Positions 1 through 11,600 of a DNA stretch of 64,000 bases are shown piece by piece. The stretch is from NCBI GenBank assembly GCA_918807975.1, contig OU964918.1, forward strand, positions 58,326,477 to 58,390,476, read 5' to 3'. Made by a program: the position numbers and the translations under genes. Below the pieces are notes generated by a model. The model made no database searches. It was not told the origin of the DNA and saw only the letters and a program-made list of their open reading frames with translations. The DNA comes from Aplidium turbinatum. Lineage: Eukaryota > Chordata > Ascidiacea > Aplousobranchia > Polyclinidae. Numbering within the stretch: the stretch's first letter is position 1; each line of letters opens with the position of its first letter.

Positions 1-190
1 CATTTTTGTGCAATGTTAGTTATATATATGTTAATGTTAGTGCAATATAAATGGTAGTACAATTACTATGAAATGTAGAAACGTTCAAAAATGCCTTATA
101 TTAATGAACACAACTTATTTTTTGTTTTGTATAGTTATAATTCAAAAATTTCAAAAGTTACAGTTGTTCCTATGCCACCAGAGCAAGGTT
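1..190. repeat. Fragment of a dispersed repeat, second copy at about 1708-1890
   Basis: The first about 160 bases closely resemble 1708-1890: both share GTGCAATGT, AGTTATATATATGTTAATGTT, a GTGCAATATAAATG run and an AATTCAAAAATTTCAA segment. The second copy lies inside the piggyBac-type element at 1510-2134, so the window probably begins inside another, diverged member of that family. No coding potential is seen. Confidence 0.5.
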
Positions 191-326
191 ACAGAGTAAA
201 ATCTTCGTGAAATACGTAAATGAAGACAACTTGGAATGTTTGAAAAACATTTTTAAAACTGTTAGTTCTGTGACAAAAAACACGTAATATGTAAGAAGGT
301 CATAGCAGCATCGGTGTCATATGCAA

Positions 327-1005
327 CTTGTCGTTATTCTAACAAATTACGTCATAAATCCTCAAGCCACACGTCACAGCTGATCAACATTTTCTTCCCA
401 TTAGCATCTTGGCAAAATATTGTGATAGACACTAGTGCTTCGGCTAGTTCTGCCAAATCATCATCCGATACCAGGTTTGCATTTACACAAACTAGTTCCA
501 TAAACTAGTTGCATTTCCATGTTGCCGATCGTTTACCGAGATATTATTGTCCGGCATCACGCTACATTGTTGAGATCATAAGAAACCTTCGAATATTGAG
601 CAACTACTTTGGAAATTTTTATTATGATAAATTACTTGGGAGCAAACAATTTGAAGGAGATTTTAGGTAGTGGAGTTATTAATATTTGCGCTTGGCGGTT
701 CCAAGCTAGGTAAGTTGTCATTGTTGATTTGAGTGATTTGTAGTTGTTTTATTTCCACACTTAGAATCCCAGCAGCGACGTCATGCTGTATAAAGGTGAT
801 GGTTGAATTAAATTAAATTGCCAACCTGGTATCGATGATGTTTTGGCAGAATTAGTCAACGTACAGTTGTGCGTATTAGTGAATTGGATTTACAGTAGCT
901 GTCAATCACATTATTATGCCAAAATGCTGACAATGAGAAAATGTTGACAAGCTGTGACGTGTTAGATTGAGAATTCATGACGTAATTTGTTAGAACAACG
1001 ACAGA
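327..1005. mobile_element. Foldback MITE with about 160-180-bp arms
   Basis: The left arm (about 327-484) and right arm (about 826-1005) are inverted copies of each other. Shared blocks, read on the left arm, are TTCTAACAAATTACGTCAT, ACGTCACAGCT, CAACATTTTCT, TTCTGCCAAA and CATCAT-CGATACCAGGTT. The arms carry scattered differences and small indels, so the copy is not recent. I could not fix the target duplication. The short open frame at 314-508 is just the left arm read through and is not a gene. Confidence 0.6.
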
Positions 1006-1509
1006 ATAAACAGCTCAGAAAAAATCCATTGATTTCAATCTTTCTCTGCTAAAATATAGCAAATGCAATGTGTGTGCACCATCTTGACCCCTCCCCTCTT
1101 CCCAGTCCACTAATACGCACACCCACTTTCAGTGTATTGCCTGTATAGAAATGCAAAGGGCTGTGAGAAAAGTAGAAGACGTACTTTTGTTGAAAACACG
1201 CCAAAGCTTTCGACGTAACAGCTTTTGCACTGCGTGTCTACAACCAAACGTGAGACACGCACAATATTGACTTTTCATTTAATTTACATCTTATCAATGA
1301 TTATTGCATTGTGCAGACTTACGTGTATTCTCTGTTGTTTCGACAAAACCTTGACCCATGAGAGGTGAGATCTTCAAATTGTGAATTTAAAAGTTGGAAA
1401 TAAGGAAAGAGCCTACCGTGCGTAAATTAGGCTTAACTTTTTCAATATTTTCAAAAATTTCTCTTAACATTTAGCAAGTATTGTAAAAGATCTGATTTTT
1501 CACCTTTAA

Positions 1510-2134
1510 CCCTATCTGTAACGGCACGGAGCTTTATGAGGACGCCCCACTCTAGTAGTGAAATATTTCACAGAAGGAAATATGCTAGAAATGTGAAATT
1601 TCTTGACTTTTAGTTTTTATTCTTTGCGAATTTTCTAAACCTAAACTGGTCATTTTTCTACCTTCCTGCCCTTCACAATAAGCATTTTGTCTCAGGTGCG
1701 GCTAGACATTTTCGTGCAATGTCAGTTATATATATGTTAATGTTGGTGCAATATAAATGTTAGAGCAATTACTTTGAAATGTAACAACGCCTAAAACTAT
1801 CTTACATAAATTTTGAGAAAAAGTAACTTTTTGTTTAGTTTAGCATTACTTTATGTTATAATTCAAAAATTTCAATTTTAAAGCTATTTTTGGGAAATTA
1901 GAATAAAAACCGACTTTCTGACGTTTTTTCATCTCAAACAATTTATTTCAATAACTTTGTTGGGTAAAAATTTAATTTTTATATGCAACAATACACATGG
2001 CTATTATCTTGTAAAAGATTTTGGCTCTGTGATTTTCATAGCTCCCGTTATTAGCGATTAATTAGCACGGGGCTAAGATAGCCCGTGACGTAAGCTACTT
2101 TCCACGTACGAAAACAGCTCGTATTAAGATAGGG
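1510..2134. mobile_element. piggyBac-type non-autonomous element (TTAA target)
   Basis: The element begins CCCTATCT and ends AGATAGGG and is flanked on both sides by TTAA (1506-1509 and 2135-2138), the hallmark of piggyBac insertion. It is 625 bp long and has no transposase. Its middle (about 1708-1890) repeats the first 160 bases of the window. The terminal repeat is short, so assignment to the superfamily rests on the CCC...GGG ends plus TTAA. Confidence 0.65.
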
Positions 2135-2148
2135 TTAAATTTTTTTTC

Positions 2149-2545
2149 TTGAATTAAAAGAGCTAAAGGTATTAGCCACTTTATGTGCTTTGGAGCTATC
2201 CTGCTTTGTTGAAGTACATATTTTATATTCACCAGCGCCTTATTTTTATAAAAGCAAACACTGCTCTAATCTTCTTTTTCCTGTGTTTTTGTATTTTAAA
2301 GTGATGCAATTGCAAGTTTTGGGAACGATTTTTTTATTGGTGCTAGACCCAAATTATCTTCTGAACCGACCCTGTTGACAGCACCCTAATGAAACCAGCT
2401 GCAGAAGGTGAATGACTGTTTAATAAAGAAGATGAAAGCACTGTAAGGTAAGGCCATGTTTCTGAAGAGATGAAACTTTTTCTGCAGTTGTACCGATTTG
2501 ACAACGCACAAAAATTGGCTAATACCTTTAGCTCTTTTAGTTCAA
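2149..2545. mobile_element. MITE with about 40-bp terminal inverted repeats
   Basis: The left end TTGAATTAAAAGAGCTAAAG and the continuing GTATTAGCC are matched in inverse by GGCTAATACC followed by TTTAGCTCTTTTAGTTCAA at the right end. The element is about 397 bp and lies only ten bases past the piggyBac-type element. An internal stretch at 2299-2378 (GTGATGCAATTGCAAGTTTT, then TTTTTTATTGGT and AAATTATCTTCTGAA) recurs at 29739-29822, so the interior belongs to a dispersed family. No gene is visible. Confidence 0.5.
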
Positions 2546-2639
2546 CCAAAAAAACTTGAATGTGAAAAAACAAATCTTTTACAATACGTTGTACTAAGAA
2601 AACAATTGTCAAGTGAGAGGTGTTTATCAACAACCAGCT

Positions 2640-2730
2640 TAGGCCAGGTGTCGAACCAGGACCGCATGATTAGAAAGCAAGCGCCTACTTTGGCTCTCTT
2701 TCTCACCAAAACGTTGCTGTAGATCCAGTT
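2640..2730 (-). repeat. tRNA-like (B-box) SINE head remnant
   Basis: Read on the minus strand this stretch contains GGTCCTGGTTCGACACCTGG, a good Pol III B-box (GGTTCGANNCC type) preceded by a tRNA-like arm. No complete cloverleaf with acceptor stem can be drawn, so it is called a tRNA-derived repeat rather than a tRNA gene. Confidence 0.35.
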
Positions 2731-2789
2731 GATTTTCCTTCCTTTATTTCAGTAACACACCACATAGAATGCAATTATAACATAGAATG

Positions 2790-3600
2790 CAATTATAACA
2801 CAGATACCATCACACGATGGGTGGTATAAGCTTATGTAGAAGTCAGCGAAAAACAACAGAATCAACATACATATTATGCAATGCAGTTCCGTCACGCATA
2901 AATGTCACACCTTCGTTCATACAAGCATCGTACAGGCGTTCACACGACTTAGCCTACCCTCAGCCACAAAAGCATGTTGCTTGCTCATCGAATGAAACAC
3001 AAAGGAGTTTCCATCTATAAAGTTTGTTTTGTTTAAAGCTGAGTAATGTTGGCTGCGCAGACGAGTGGTGAGATCTCTCGTTCGCTGTTTGATAAGGCGT
3101 TGGTTTGACACCTCTCAAAAGCATCCCTTTCCACTACAGCCTTTGATTTCACTCACGTAAGAACAGTACCCTGCTCTAGATAGAAATGCCGACGGCCCTT
3201 AATAGGGCTATGGCCTGCTGAACTAAATCAATGTTTTTGATTCAAAACTTGGAATAGCCCTTTTATTGAAAACAACTGCAGTTTTAGTTAAAACGTTTAA
3301 TAATAAATAATTAATTTTAACACATAATTTATAATTTAATAGTTCTGTTTAGTATAATTAATAATTATAACACAGATACCATTTACACGATATGTGGTCG
3401 ATTGCAGAGTGGAGTCCCTTCGACTACAGCCCTTGATTTATCTCATGAAAGAACAGTACGCTGTTCTAGATAGAAATGCCTGCTATGGCCTGGTGATTTG
3501 GTGAACTATAAATCAATGTTCAAAACTTGGAATAGCCCTTTCATTGAAAACAACTGCTGTTTCAACGTTAAAAAGTTTATTACGTTCCAAGTTAAATATG
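2790..3600. repeat. Local tandem duplication, two diverged copies
   Basis: Segments 3120-3300 and 3413-3595 are two copies of one sequence. Both contain CTCTAGATAGAAATGCC or TTCTAGATAGAAATGCC, AACTTGGAATAGCCCTTT and TTGAAAACAACTGC. Each is preceded by AACACAGATACCAT (about 2797 and 3370). A further block at 2925-3050 (TTGCTTGCTCATCGAATGA, then ACACAAAG) recurs at about 4482-4605. The copies differ by many substitutions, so the duplication is old. Confidence 0.55.
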
Positions 3601-4480
3601 TTATACAAACAGTGCAATAAATATTCTTCCACTTCATCATTGATTGTGAAGATAAAATGTTTGACTGAAAATCTTTAATTTTTTCAACTTTTTATTGACT
3701 TTGATTATAAGGAAAGAAAATTAAATTACAAAAAAAAAATTACTAAGATTTAGGAACAATGAATAAAAAGTTGATTTATAGGCCAACAGAAGTCGGGTGG
3801 GATTGATTCACTGGGTGTTCCAATAACATTTTTCAATTTCCCCAGCTACGTGTGTTAAAAAATGGGCGGGGGTCCGGTCTATTTAAAAGTACTGTCCCCA
3901 ATTATGCAGCAAAGAGACGACACTCCTGCTGCTTAGCAATGAGTATTCTGATGAAATCGCTCCCCTACTAAAAGTGCACAAAATAAGTGGCCTCGTTTAA
4001 AGAAGTCAAAAGTGTTGTCAAAGGACCTTGGACTTGCAGTGGCAGGAGCGTAGTTCGATTGTTTTTGTTACCGCGATATTCTAAGATAAACATTAACAAC
4101 ATGTAGCGCTAGATACTGGCTACGAAATGCGTTCTTTTCTAATGTAAGAGTCAACATATCTAAAAATTATTTGTGCGGCCCACCACAGCATTCCTTGATG
4201 CCACAATAGTTCTCTTGCAAAAAATATTGACCACCCCAGCACTGAACAGCGATAACTGTCAGTGTCATGTAAGTTACTGTTTGTTCAAGAAAGCCGTAGG
4301 CTAACTTGTCCTGCGTAAGAGTCGAACTGAGATTGGAACCACAAAATGGAACTTGAACCAATTACCAAGCCTGTGGCCATTCACAAATAGCGATCGAATA
4401 GCTTGCTAGAGGTTTAGTTGAAATAAGTTTAATATTCCATTTCGAGCTAAAATAGCACGTACAATAGGCCCACTTCCTGC
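3601..4480. other. Intergenic stretch, no gene seen
   Basis: AT-rich DNA without a supported open frame or complete element. On the minus strand, around 4290-4380, a stretch resembling a decayed tRNA-like SINE head is present (AGTTCGACTCTTA as a weak B-box), but it cannot be bounded. Confidence 0.5.
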
Positions 4481-4998
4481 AAGTATCGTACAGGCGTTCC
4501 CACAACTCACCCTCATAGCAACAAAGGCATATTGCTTGCTCATCGAATGATACACAAAGAAGTTGTCCTCTATAAATTGTGTTTCATTTAGAACTCCTCA
4601 ATAATTTTGATTCGCATTCAGGTCTGTATTAAACAAAACTTGGATATTTCCATTTTTTGAAAAATTTGCTCTTTTAATTTTGCTTCAAATTAAACTCGAT
4701 ATACAAAACGATACAATAAACTATTGTTCTATTTCATTATTGATTCTGAAGACAAAATATTTCAATAAAAAACTTGAGTTTTTCCAACGTTTCACTGACG
4801 TTTTAATATTAGAAAATAAAAATAATGGCCTACCAACTTCAAATTGCAAATTAAACAATGTTTTAACGTTTTCTAACGTTGCAATTTCGCAAAGCAAAGA
4901 ATCGTTCTGTTTCTTTTTTCCTATTGTTTTCCAAGCCCTGCTCACGATCACTGCTATAAAACGCGCGATGCTGAGCGCTTCTGCACAGTCGACGAGTT

Positions 4999-5251
4999 AC
5001 GAGCTCAGTGGCCGAGTGGTTTCACCTTCGGCTCTGGTGCTGGTAGATCTGAGATCGATTCCAGGTCGGGTCAAACCGAAGACTTTAAAAACGGTACCGA
5101 TTGTGTTCTATCCTGCATAGCGCAGTGAGAGTGAGTCGGGTAATAATGTGATAACATCGTAAACCTGATATAAATTAAAAATGAGCTCTGTCGCTAAAAG
5201 ACCTTAGCTGTTGTAGAGCGACAATAAATAAAACCATAACATTATTATTAT
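4999..5251 (+). repeat. tRNA-derived SINE, complete, 13-bp target duplication
   Basis: A 253-bp SINE. The head has a Pol III A-box (TGGCCGAGTGG, as in tRNA-Ser/Leu) and a B-box-like GAGATCGATTCC. The body carries GAGCTCTGTCGCTAAAAGAC and GTTGTAGAGCGACAATAAAT, and it ends in an ATT-rich tail. It is flanked by CAGTCGACGAGTT at 4986-4998 and 5252-5264. A nearly identical copy lies at 31797-32050 and a 3' fragment at 10603-10680. It has landed inside another tRNA-like sequence that resumes at 5265 with a B-box, GAGTTCGAATC. Confidence 0.85.
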
Positions 5252-5480
5252 CAGTCGACGAGTTGGTTGGCCTGAGTTCGAATCTTGTGTTGGTCAAACT
5301 GGAAACATCAAAGTAGCCTATACCTTGCTATGTTGTTTCGGTGATGAGGATGAGTTAAAGTTAGACAATAATGTATGAATCACGCGTAAATGAGTTTGTA
5401 CCAATTGATGTTAAACAAGGTGGTTTGTAAAAGACTATAAAATGAGCCGCTGTTGAAACTATTATTTAAAACATGCGTTT
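5252..5480 (+). repeat. Second tRNA-like SINE, interrupted by the first
   Basis: After the target duplication the sequence continues GGTTGGCC then GAGTTCGAATC, a canonical B-box, followed by about 200 bp of AT-rich body ending near TAAAACATG. The 5' part lies before 4986. It reads as an older SINE of another family that served as target. The boundaries are approximate. Confidence 0.4.
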
Positions 5481-5629
5481 GTGTTGGTTTGTTCAATATA
5501 ACTTTATGTTGCTTGATTGTCTTGTTTACTTTGATAAGGAAGAGAGATGTTTATGACTTACAATTGTGTTTTGTAGCATCAAATACGTGTGAAGTTTTAT
5601 TTTGATTTGGTGAATAACAGTTTAAAAAA

Positions 5630-8600
5630 ATGTCTTTCCAACAAAATCAAGAAGAAAATACAAGAACTTCAACTGAAGAAACTGGACGACTATTGACAGA
5701 AAATTTCGGTAAGTTCATTTTGACAAATATGTTTAAGAAATTGCTCAAATATCGTGGTACGCTCGAAAGTCGCCGGTTCGACACCACTCAAGAACACGAT
5801 ACTGTGTCATAGGCAGGGCAATTAATAACCTGCCTAAGGTGGACACTGACTGGCTTTCTTGCATTTTTGACATGATCTGATTTCCGAACATCAAATTCTT
5901 ACAGTAATATAGCAAGCGATATGAAGAGTGTGGCTATGTTATACTAAAACACAAACCTGGTCCAACGCTGTTACTTGTGTTCAAGGTTAAAATCAAGACA
6001 CCATGTTTTCTTACAGAACAACCTCAGACCAACGTAAGGAACGTATTGATCCATGTTGACAACCGGCAAAACATAACCAAGATTGTTCTTCAACCCGAAC
6101 AAAGCAATGTTCGATCTGGAGATCAGGAAGGTTTGTGAAATGTTCATGTTTATATAAAAGATGAGTAGATTTCAATAATAATGACAAGTGAGACTAAACT
6201 AAAAACGAGGCTTATACATTAATGTCTTTGTGTTGTACCGTCAAAAAGTTTGAGCGATTTCTGTGATTTAAATAAAAATCAGTTTCATTTAAACACCAAA
6301 AGAGAAAGTGGAGAGTTGAAGTATGACGTCATCATAACAATAACCAAAATTACGCCACAATGTTTAATCATAATGTATATCATCTAAAAAGCAGTGATTC
6401 CCAACATTTATTATAAGACGTTTTTGTTTTAACCAATCTGCATCGGCTCTTGATCTACGTCATCGTGACGTACCCATCGGCTTTTTCTACGCTTTTCCAC
6501 TTAACATTTCAGTTAAAGGTTCAGCTTCCAAAATATTTTACAAATGTTGGAGCTTTGAGAGAGCGTTTGCCCTGCTGAGCTACAAACGTAACATTAGAAG
6601 TTCAACATATTTATCGCAAGTTCATATTTAATATTACTTGGCTAATATACTGGTCTTACAAATGAACTGATTGGATTTACCTTGCAAATGCAATCTCAAT
6701 TCATAGCTAAAAGTAACACCTGGTATTATCCAAAAAAAAATTTTTTTTGATTTATTCAAAAGTGTAAATTTATCTAAAGTATTCAAAAGCTTCAAAATAT
6801 TGTTCAAGTGTTAGAGCTTTGAGAGAGCGTTTGCCTTGTTGAGCCATAAATGCATCAAGTCAACTAACATGAAAGGTTCAACATGTTTATTACACATTTT
6901 TTTTTTTTATTACACAATCGTTTTACAAATGCAACCTCATTTCATAGCTGAGAGTAACTAATACAATAATATAAAAAAGTATACTTTTATTTGTGGACTT
7001 ATTCAAAAGTGTTAATTTAGTTTTAATACGTGTTGTATTTATTCAGATCCAAGCAGAGCCTTCGACAAGCTGAAGAAAACCACTGGAAAGCTTTATGATC
7101 GCAAATTCGATGTGGATGTGGCGGGGTTCGACATTCCCACATCAAATTTGTCAGAAGTTCATCCAGAGCTTCTGTCAATCAACTTCTACGGGGGAAGGTT
7201 CATTCCCAACGACGACCAGTATGATCCCAAAACCAGACAAATTCAATTTGAAGAATCCGATAAAAAAGTTTCGATTGATCAATTAATGTCATGTGTTAAG
7301 TCACAAAGCTTCATATCAATCGTCGGTTACCCTGGGGCGGGAAAAACAACGTTATCAAAGCGCCTGGCAAGGCGTTTAGACCAAACTGGAGACTTTCTTG
7401 TTCTGAGGATACTTTTTATGAGCATGAATGATTGCGATGAGGAGAAACTAACCTTAACAGAATTTTTGCTTGGAGATGTAAAATATAACTTGGAGAACGA
7501 AGAAAAAAATATACTTTTTAGTTGGATGAAAAATCACACTCAAAATTGTTTTTTAATCTTTGACGGATTCGATCAGGTGAACTGGAATTTGATGGATAAA
7601 GTGAAAAGATCGAATTATGACAATTCACTCACCTGCCAGGAGCTTGTGTCGAATCTGTGCCAAGGATTATTTTTACCTAATTGCCACATTGTATTCACCT
7701 CACGACTACACGCCATGCTTAAAATTCCTCAAATGTGTCGCCCTAAGCAAACGTATTTTATTGGAGACTTAACGTTTGAGAACATGAAAAAGTTGTTTGT
7801 TGCATTCATAAATGATGAACAAAAATCAAGTAAAATTTTTGACAAGCTGACTGTAGAAACCCCTCATTTAGAATCCATGTGTCTCAATCCTTTGATGCTA
7901 CAATTGTACTTGAGAGCCTCTCTTGGTTCATCAGATGAAACTGTAAATATTTCAACAATGACCACAATATTTCATCGTGTGCTGGAAAACCTCAAATCAT
8001 CAGATCACGCCGTTTCTCTTTCGGATCAAATCGTTATTAGTTTATCAAAACTAGCATTTCAAGCTACAAAAAATAAAACAGTATTAATCACAATTGAAGA
8101 TCTTCAAAGAGAACACCTAACAAGCGAACAAGTCCAAGCACTTGTTGTGACATTATTTGGTTCAAATCGAAGGTGTGGTCTTTTGGAGGGTAACCGACGA
8201 TTGTATTTTTCACACCAAACTTTTCAAGAGTTTTTTAGCGCTTTATACATGATCGATCAAATGACGTTAGAAAATTTCACATCATTTGCACAAACTAATC
8301 TACTGGTCGATCACTGGTCAGTCGTTGTCCAGTTTTTATGTGGACTGCTGTTGGATCCATGGATGAATGAAGGTAATTATGTTTCATAAATAATGGTTTG
8401 TTATCCAAATAAAATCGTGATTGTCTAAAATTGGACAATCTGTTTTCCATTAAAGCAGGGGTTCTTAACCATTGTTACACGTACCACTAGGAGGTGCGAG
8501 ACCTGTCTCTAGGGGTTGCGAGAGTGCTGAACCATTCGGATTAGTAACAAAGTGTCGGTTTGTATAAACGTGAACAGCGATAAACACTTCTAAATTAATT

Positions 8601-11600
8601 TGTCTTCACAAATTGCTTCAAGTAGGAATATCTACTAAACCACCTAAACTTTATAACTGTAATTAATGGTAGGCTAATGATAAGTGACCGAACAAATAAC
8701 TGCAATACGAACTGAGCTAAGTACACACAGCCTAAGAACAGATATCAAAGATCTTAACATTTTGGGAGCTGGTATACAAGTCCCCCCCCCCCCCTGGTAA
8801 CTCATGACAAAGACAGGACTCAACCAAACATATAAGGTGAAACTACTTTACCTTTGCTTTACTGTTCACACACTTCAATCCACATGTGTTGGTCAATTCC
8901 TCTTTGTCATGAGTTGCCAAGAGGGGTGAGGGACTTGTATACCAGCTCCACATTTTGTTGTAACGTATACTAGCGTGTAATCAGCACAAGACAAGATGCG
9001 AAATATCGAGCGGCAACGAAAGATAATCCGAGGAAGCAATTATGACATAAATTAAACCTAATCTAATATAACTTCAGTAAGAATGATGCTCCTCCAGAGA
9101 ATAACTGCTTGTTGAGCTAATGGTTGCTTTGTTTTATTTGAAGTGCTTAGTGAATTTTGGTTTTAAATTCTGATTGACAGTTTCGAATTATTTCACATGA
9201 ATCTGATGTAAAATTGACGTCACACAAAAAACAAGTCATATACGAGTATGTGGTCTTTAAATTGCACTGTGGTTGTTGATATCCGCCAACTTAAAGAATT
9301 TCGATAGGTTTTAACATAATTATACAAATGATTCTTTACTCAGGAAAGGTATCGATACAGAGTTACGAAAATCTATGACGTAATGGTAGGATCTAGGGGG
9401 GACCTCATAACTACGCCATCGATTTGTTTGTATAAATTATTTTTATATGAAAACATACCTTGTGTGGCAAAAGTGAGGAGTTTAATACAATTTTTTTTTT
9501 TTTATTGGAGAATGATTAGGTTAGGAATCCGAAAAAATCAGTTGGCAATGATATTTATGGTTTCAGTTAACGATACATTTGTAAACAAGGAAGACACGCG
9601 TTGTCTATGGGCCACACAGCTGCATTGAGCTATTGCGTTGTGGTTAAGGAAGAGTTTAACATAAACACTAATCGTTGGTTGGTTGTGGAAATACAAAGTC
9701 CAATATTAATTAATTAATATATAAGGTTTAATTATAGCCTCCAAAAATATGTCTAATTTTAATTGATATATAAGGTTTAATTATAGACTCCAAATATTTT
9801 GCTAATTGGTATTCAGGTGTGCCAATCATTGACACTACTGGCCTAACAGGGTTTCCATCTTTATAGACTTAACAAGACCATACAGTTTTTCTGGGTCGCT
9901 TTCGGATGGTTCAGTCACTTAAACTTTATGCCTAAAGTAATAAAATTATAATTTGTATAAGCATAAGGTTGTCACCCAACTGGTTAGACGTGAAATAGTG
10001 CGGCGTTGTCTTTTGCCCACACAACTGCATTGAGCTATTACGTTGTGGTTGAGGAAGAGTTTTACATAAACACTAATCGTTGATTGGTTGTGGAAATTTC
10101 ATTCTGAGAAAACTAATTTCTTTTTTTTAATTTTTTTTCTAGTTTGTTTAGTTTAATCCTGGAAGTTTGCATAACTGTCACCAGACACAGAGATTGCTTC
10201 TTGTAAAGTTCTGTTGCCTACGAATCATTTCATCAACTCGGTGACGCTCAATGACTAGCTGTGTTGGAGTTGTGTCACTCAACTGAACAAGTCGATATTG
10301 AACCAGTGTTGCTCGTTCTTTTTGGTTCTTCGGTTCCAAATTCGATGAGCTCAAAATGAGCCATTGAAGCAAACTTCTGTTATTTAGTAATTGTTTATTA
10401 TTACAACCTCTATCAAGTCAGAATATATTCTGCTAACAACGTAAGTTAGCCAGTAATGCTCAAGTACATCTAGACACAGACGAACCATGATCATTTTCTC
10501 AATAAACTTACCCCATCTACATCTAACACGTCTTCACGTTGGCGTTTGGGCGTTAGTTTATTTGGGAATTAATTATCTTTTTTCTAAACCTGTTGGAATG
10601 TGATACAAAATTAAAAATGAGCCCTGTCGCTAAAAGACCATAGCTGTTGTAGAGCGACAATAAATATAATCATAACATTAAGGGCCGCTGAGATGACAAG
10701 TCGGATAATTGTAGACAGTCTCTGAAAAAAGTAAGGCATCTAAAAAAAGTTTTTTTCTGGGGAAAAGTTAGGTGTTTGTTTCATAAGAAAGGACACATTA
10801 TTAGCTATTAAAGTGCAAAATTGAGCACATTTATAAAAATATATTGGAATTTTCAAAAAGTTTCTGGATACTTAAAACGATCCCGTGCCTTAGTCCAAAA
10901 GTAACCTATCCACTGGACCACCTATTTCAATGCTGCTGGCTACAATACAGAAGTGTACTGGAGCCGGAATTTTGGAGTATTTAGAAGTCGGAGTCTGAGT
11001 TTTCGGCCGGAGTCGCAGTGGGACCGCAGTCTAAAATTTTTGACAAAAACAGAAGCCGGATTGGAGCTGGAGTCTGATTTTTTGCCAGTTTGTACTTTTA
11101 ACGTACAAATATTTACACTGTATACTTGGTGCAGTTGCTGTTTGTTTGGTTCAATGGTTTTATTTGCCCCTAGTTATATTTTCCAAGCAATCATTTTTTC
11201 ATTTCAAAATACGCTTTTCATAACATAGAATAGGGAGGGTATAAGGTATGGCATAAAAAGTCTGGGTTGTGGTTTATAATTTGCGTTTGGAGTCGGATGG
11301 AGTTTGGAAAAAATATTCTCAAAATATTTGGGGCAGAAGTGGATTTGGAGTCAAAAACTTTGGAGTCGGAGTGGAGCATGAGTCCAGAAAACCTGACTCC
11401 GTAGGCTACACCTCTGCTACAACATCAGCTACATCGTACCTGACTATGCTTTCGGTTTCAACATAGCTGAGTTATTAACCAAACTTACACATAAAAAAGT
11501 AGGCTAAGTGTGAAAAATGAGATTTTGGCTTGAGCTATATTAATGTGCCAACACCGTGTAAAGTTTAACTACCATTTAATTTTGAGTTCCTACTTTTACT

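Noticed and set aside
2640-2730. Candidate tRNA genes (also at 5745, 5265, 60380)
   Set aside because: B-boxes are good but no full cloverleaf with acceptor stem can be drawn; they are SINE heads or tRNA-derived repeats.
8457-8560. Left end of a hAT-type element (CAGGGGTTCTTAACCATTG)
   Set aside because: No matching right end was found downstream in the intron, so it was not listed as a bounded element.
10953-11466. Open frames with Ser/Arg/Gly-rich products
   Set aside because: Produced by GGAGTC-type repeats inside the hAT-type MITE at 10948-11416.
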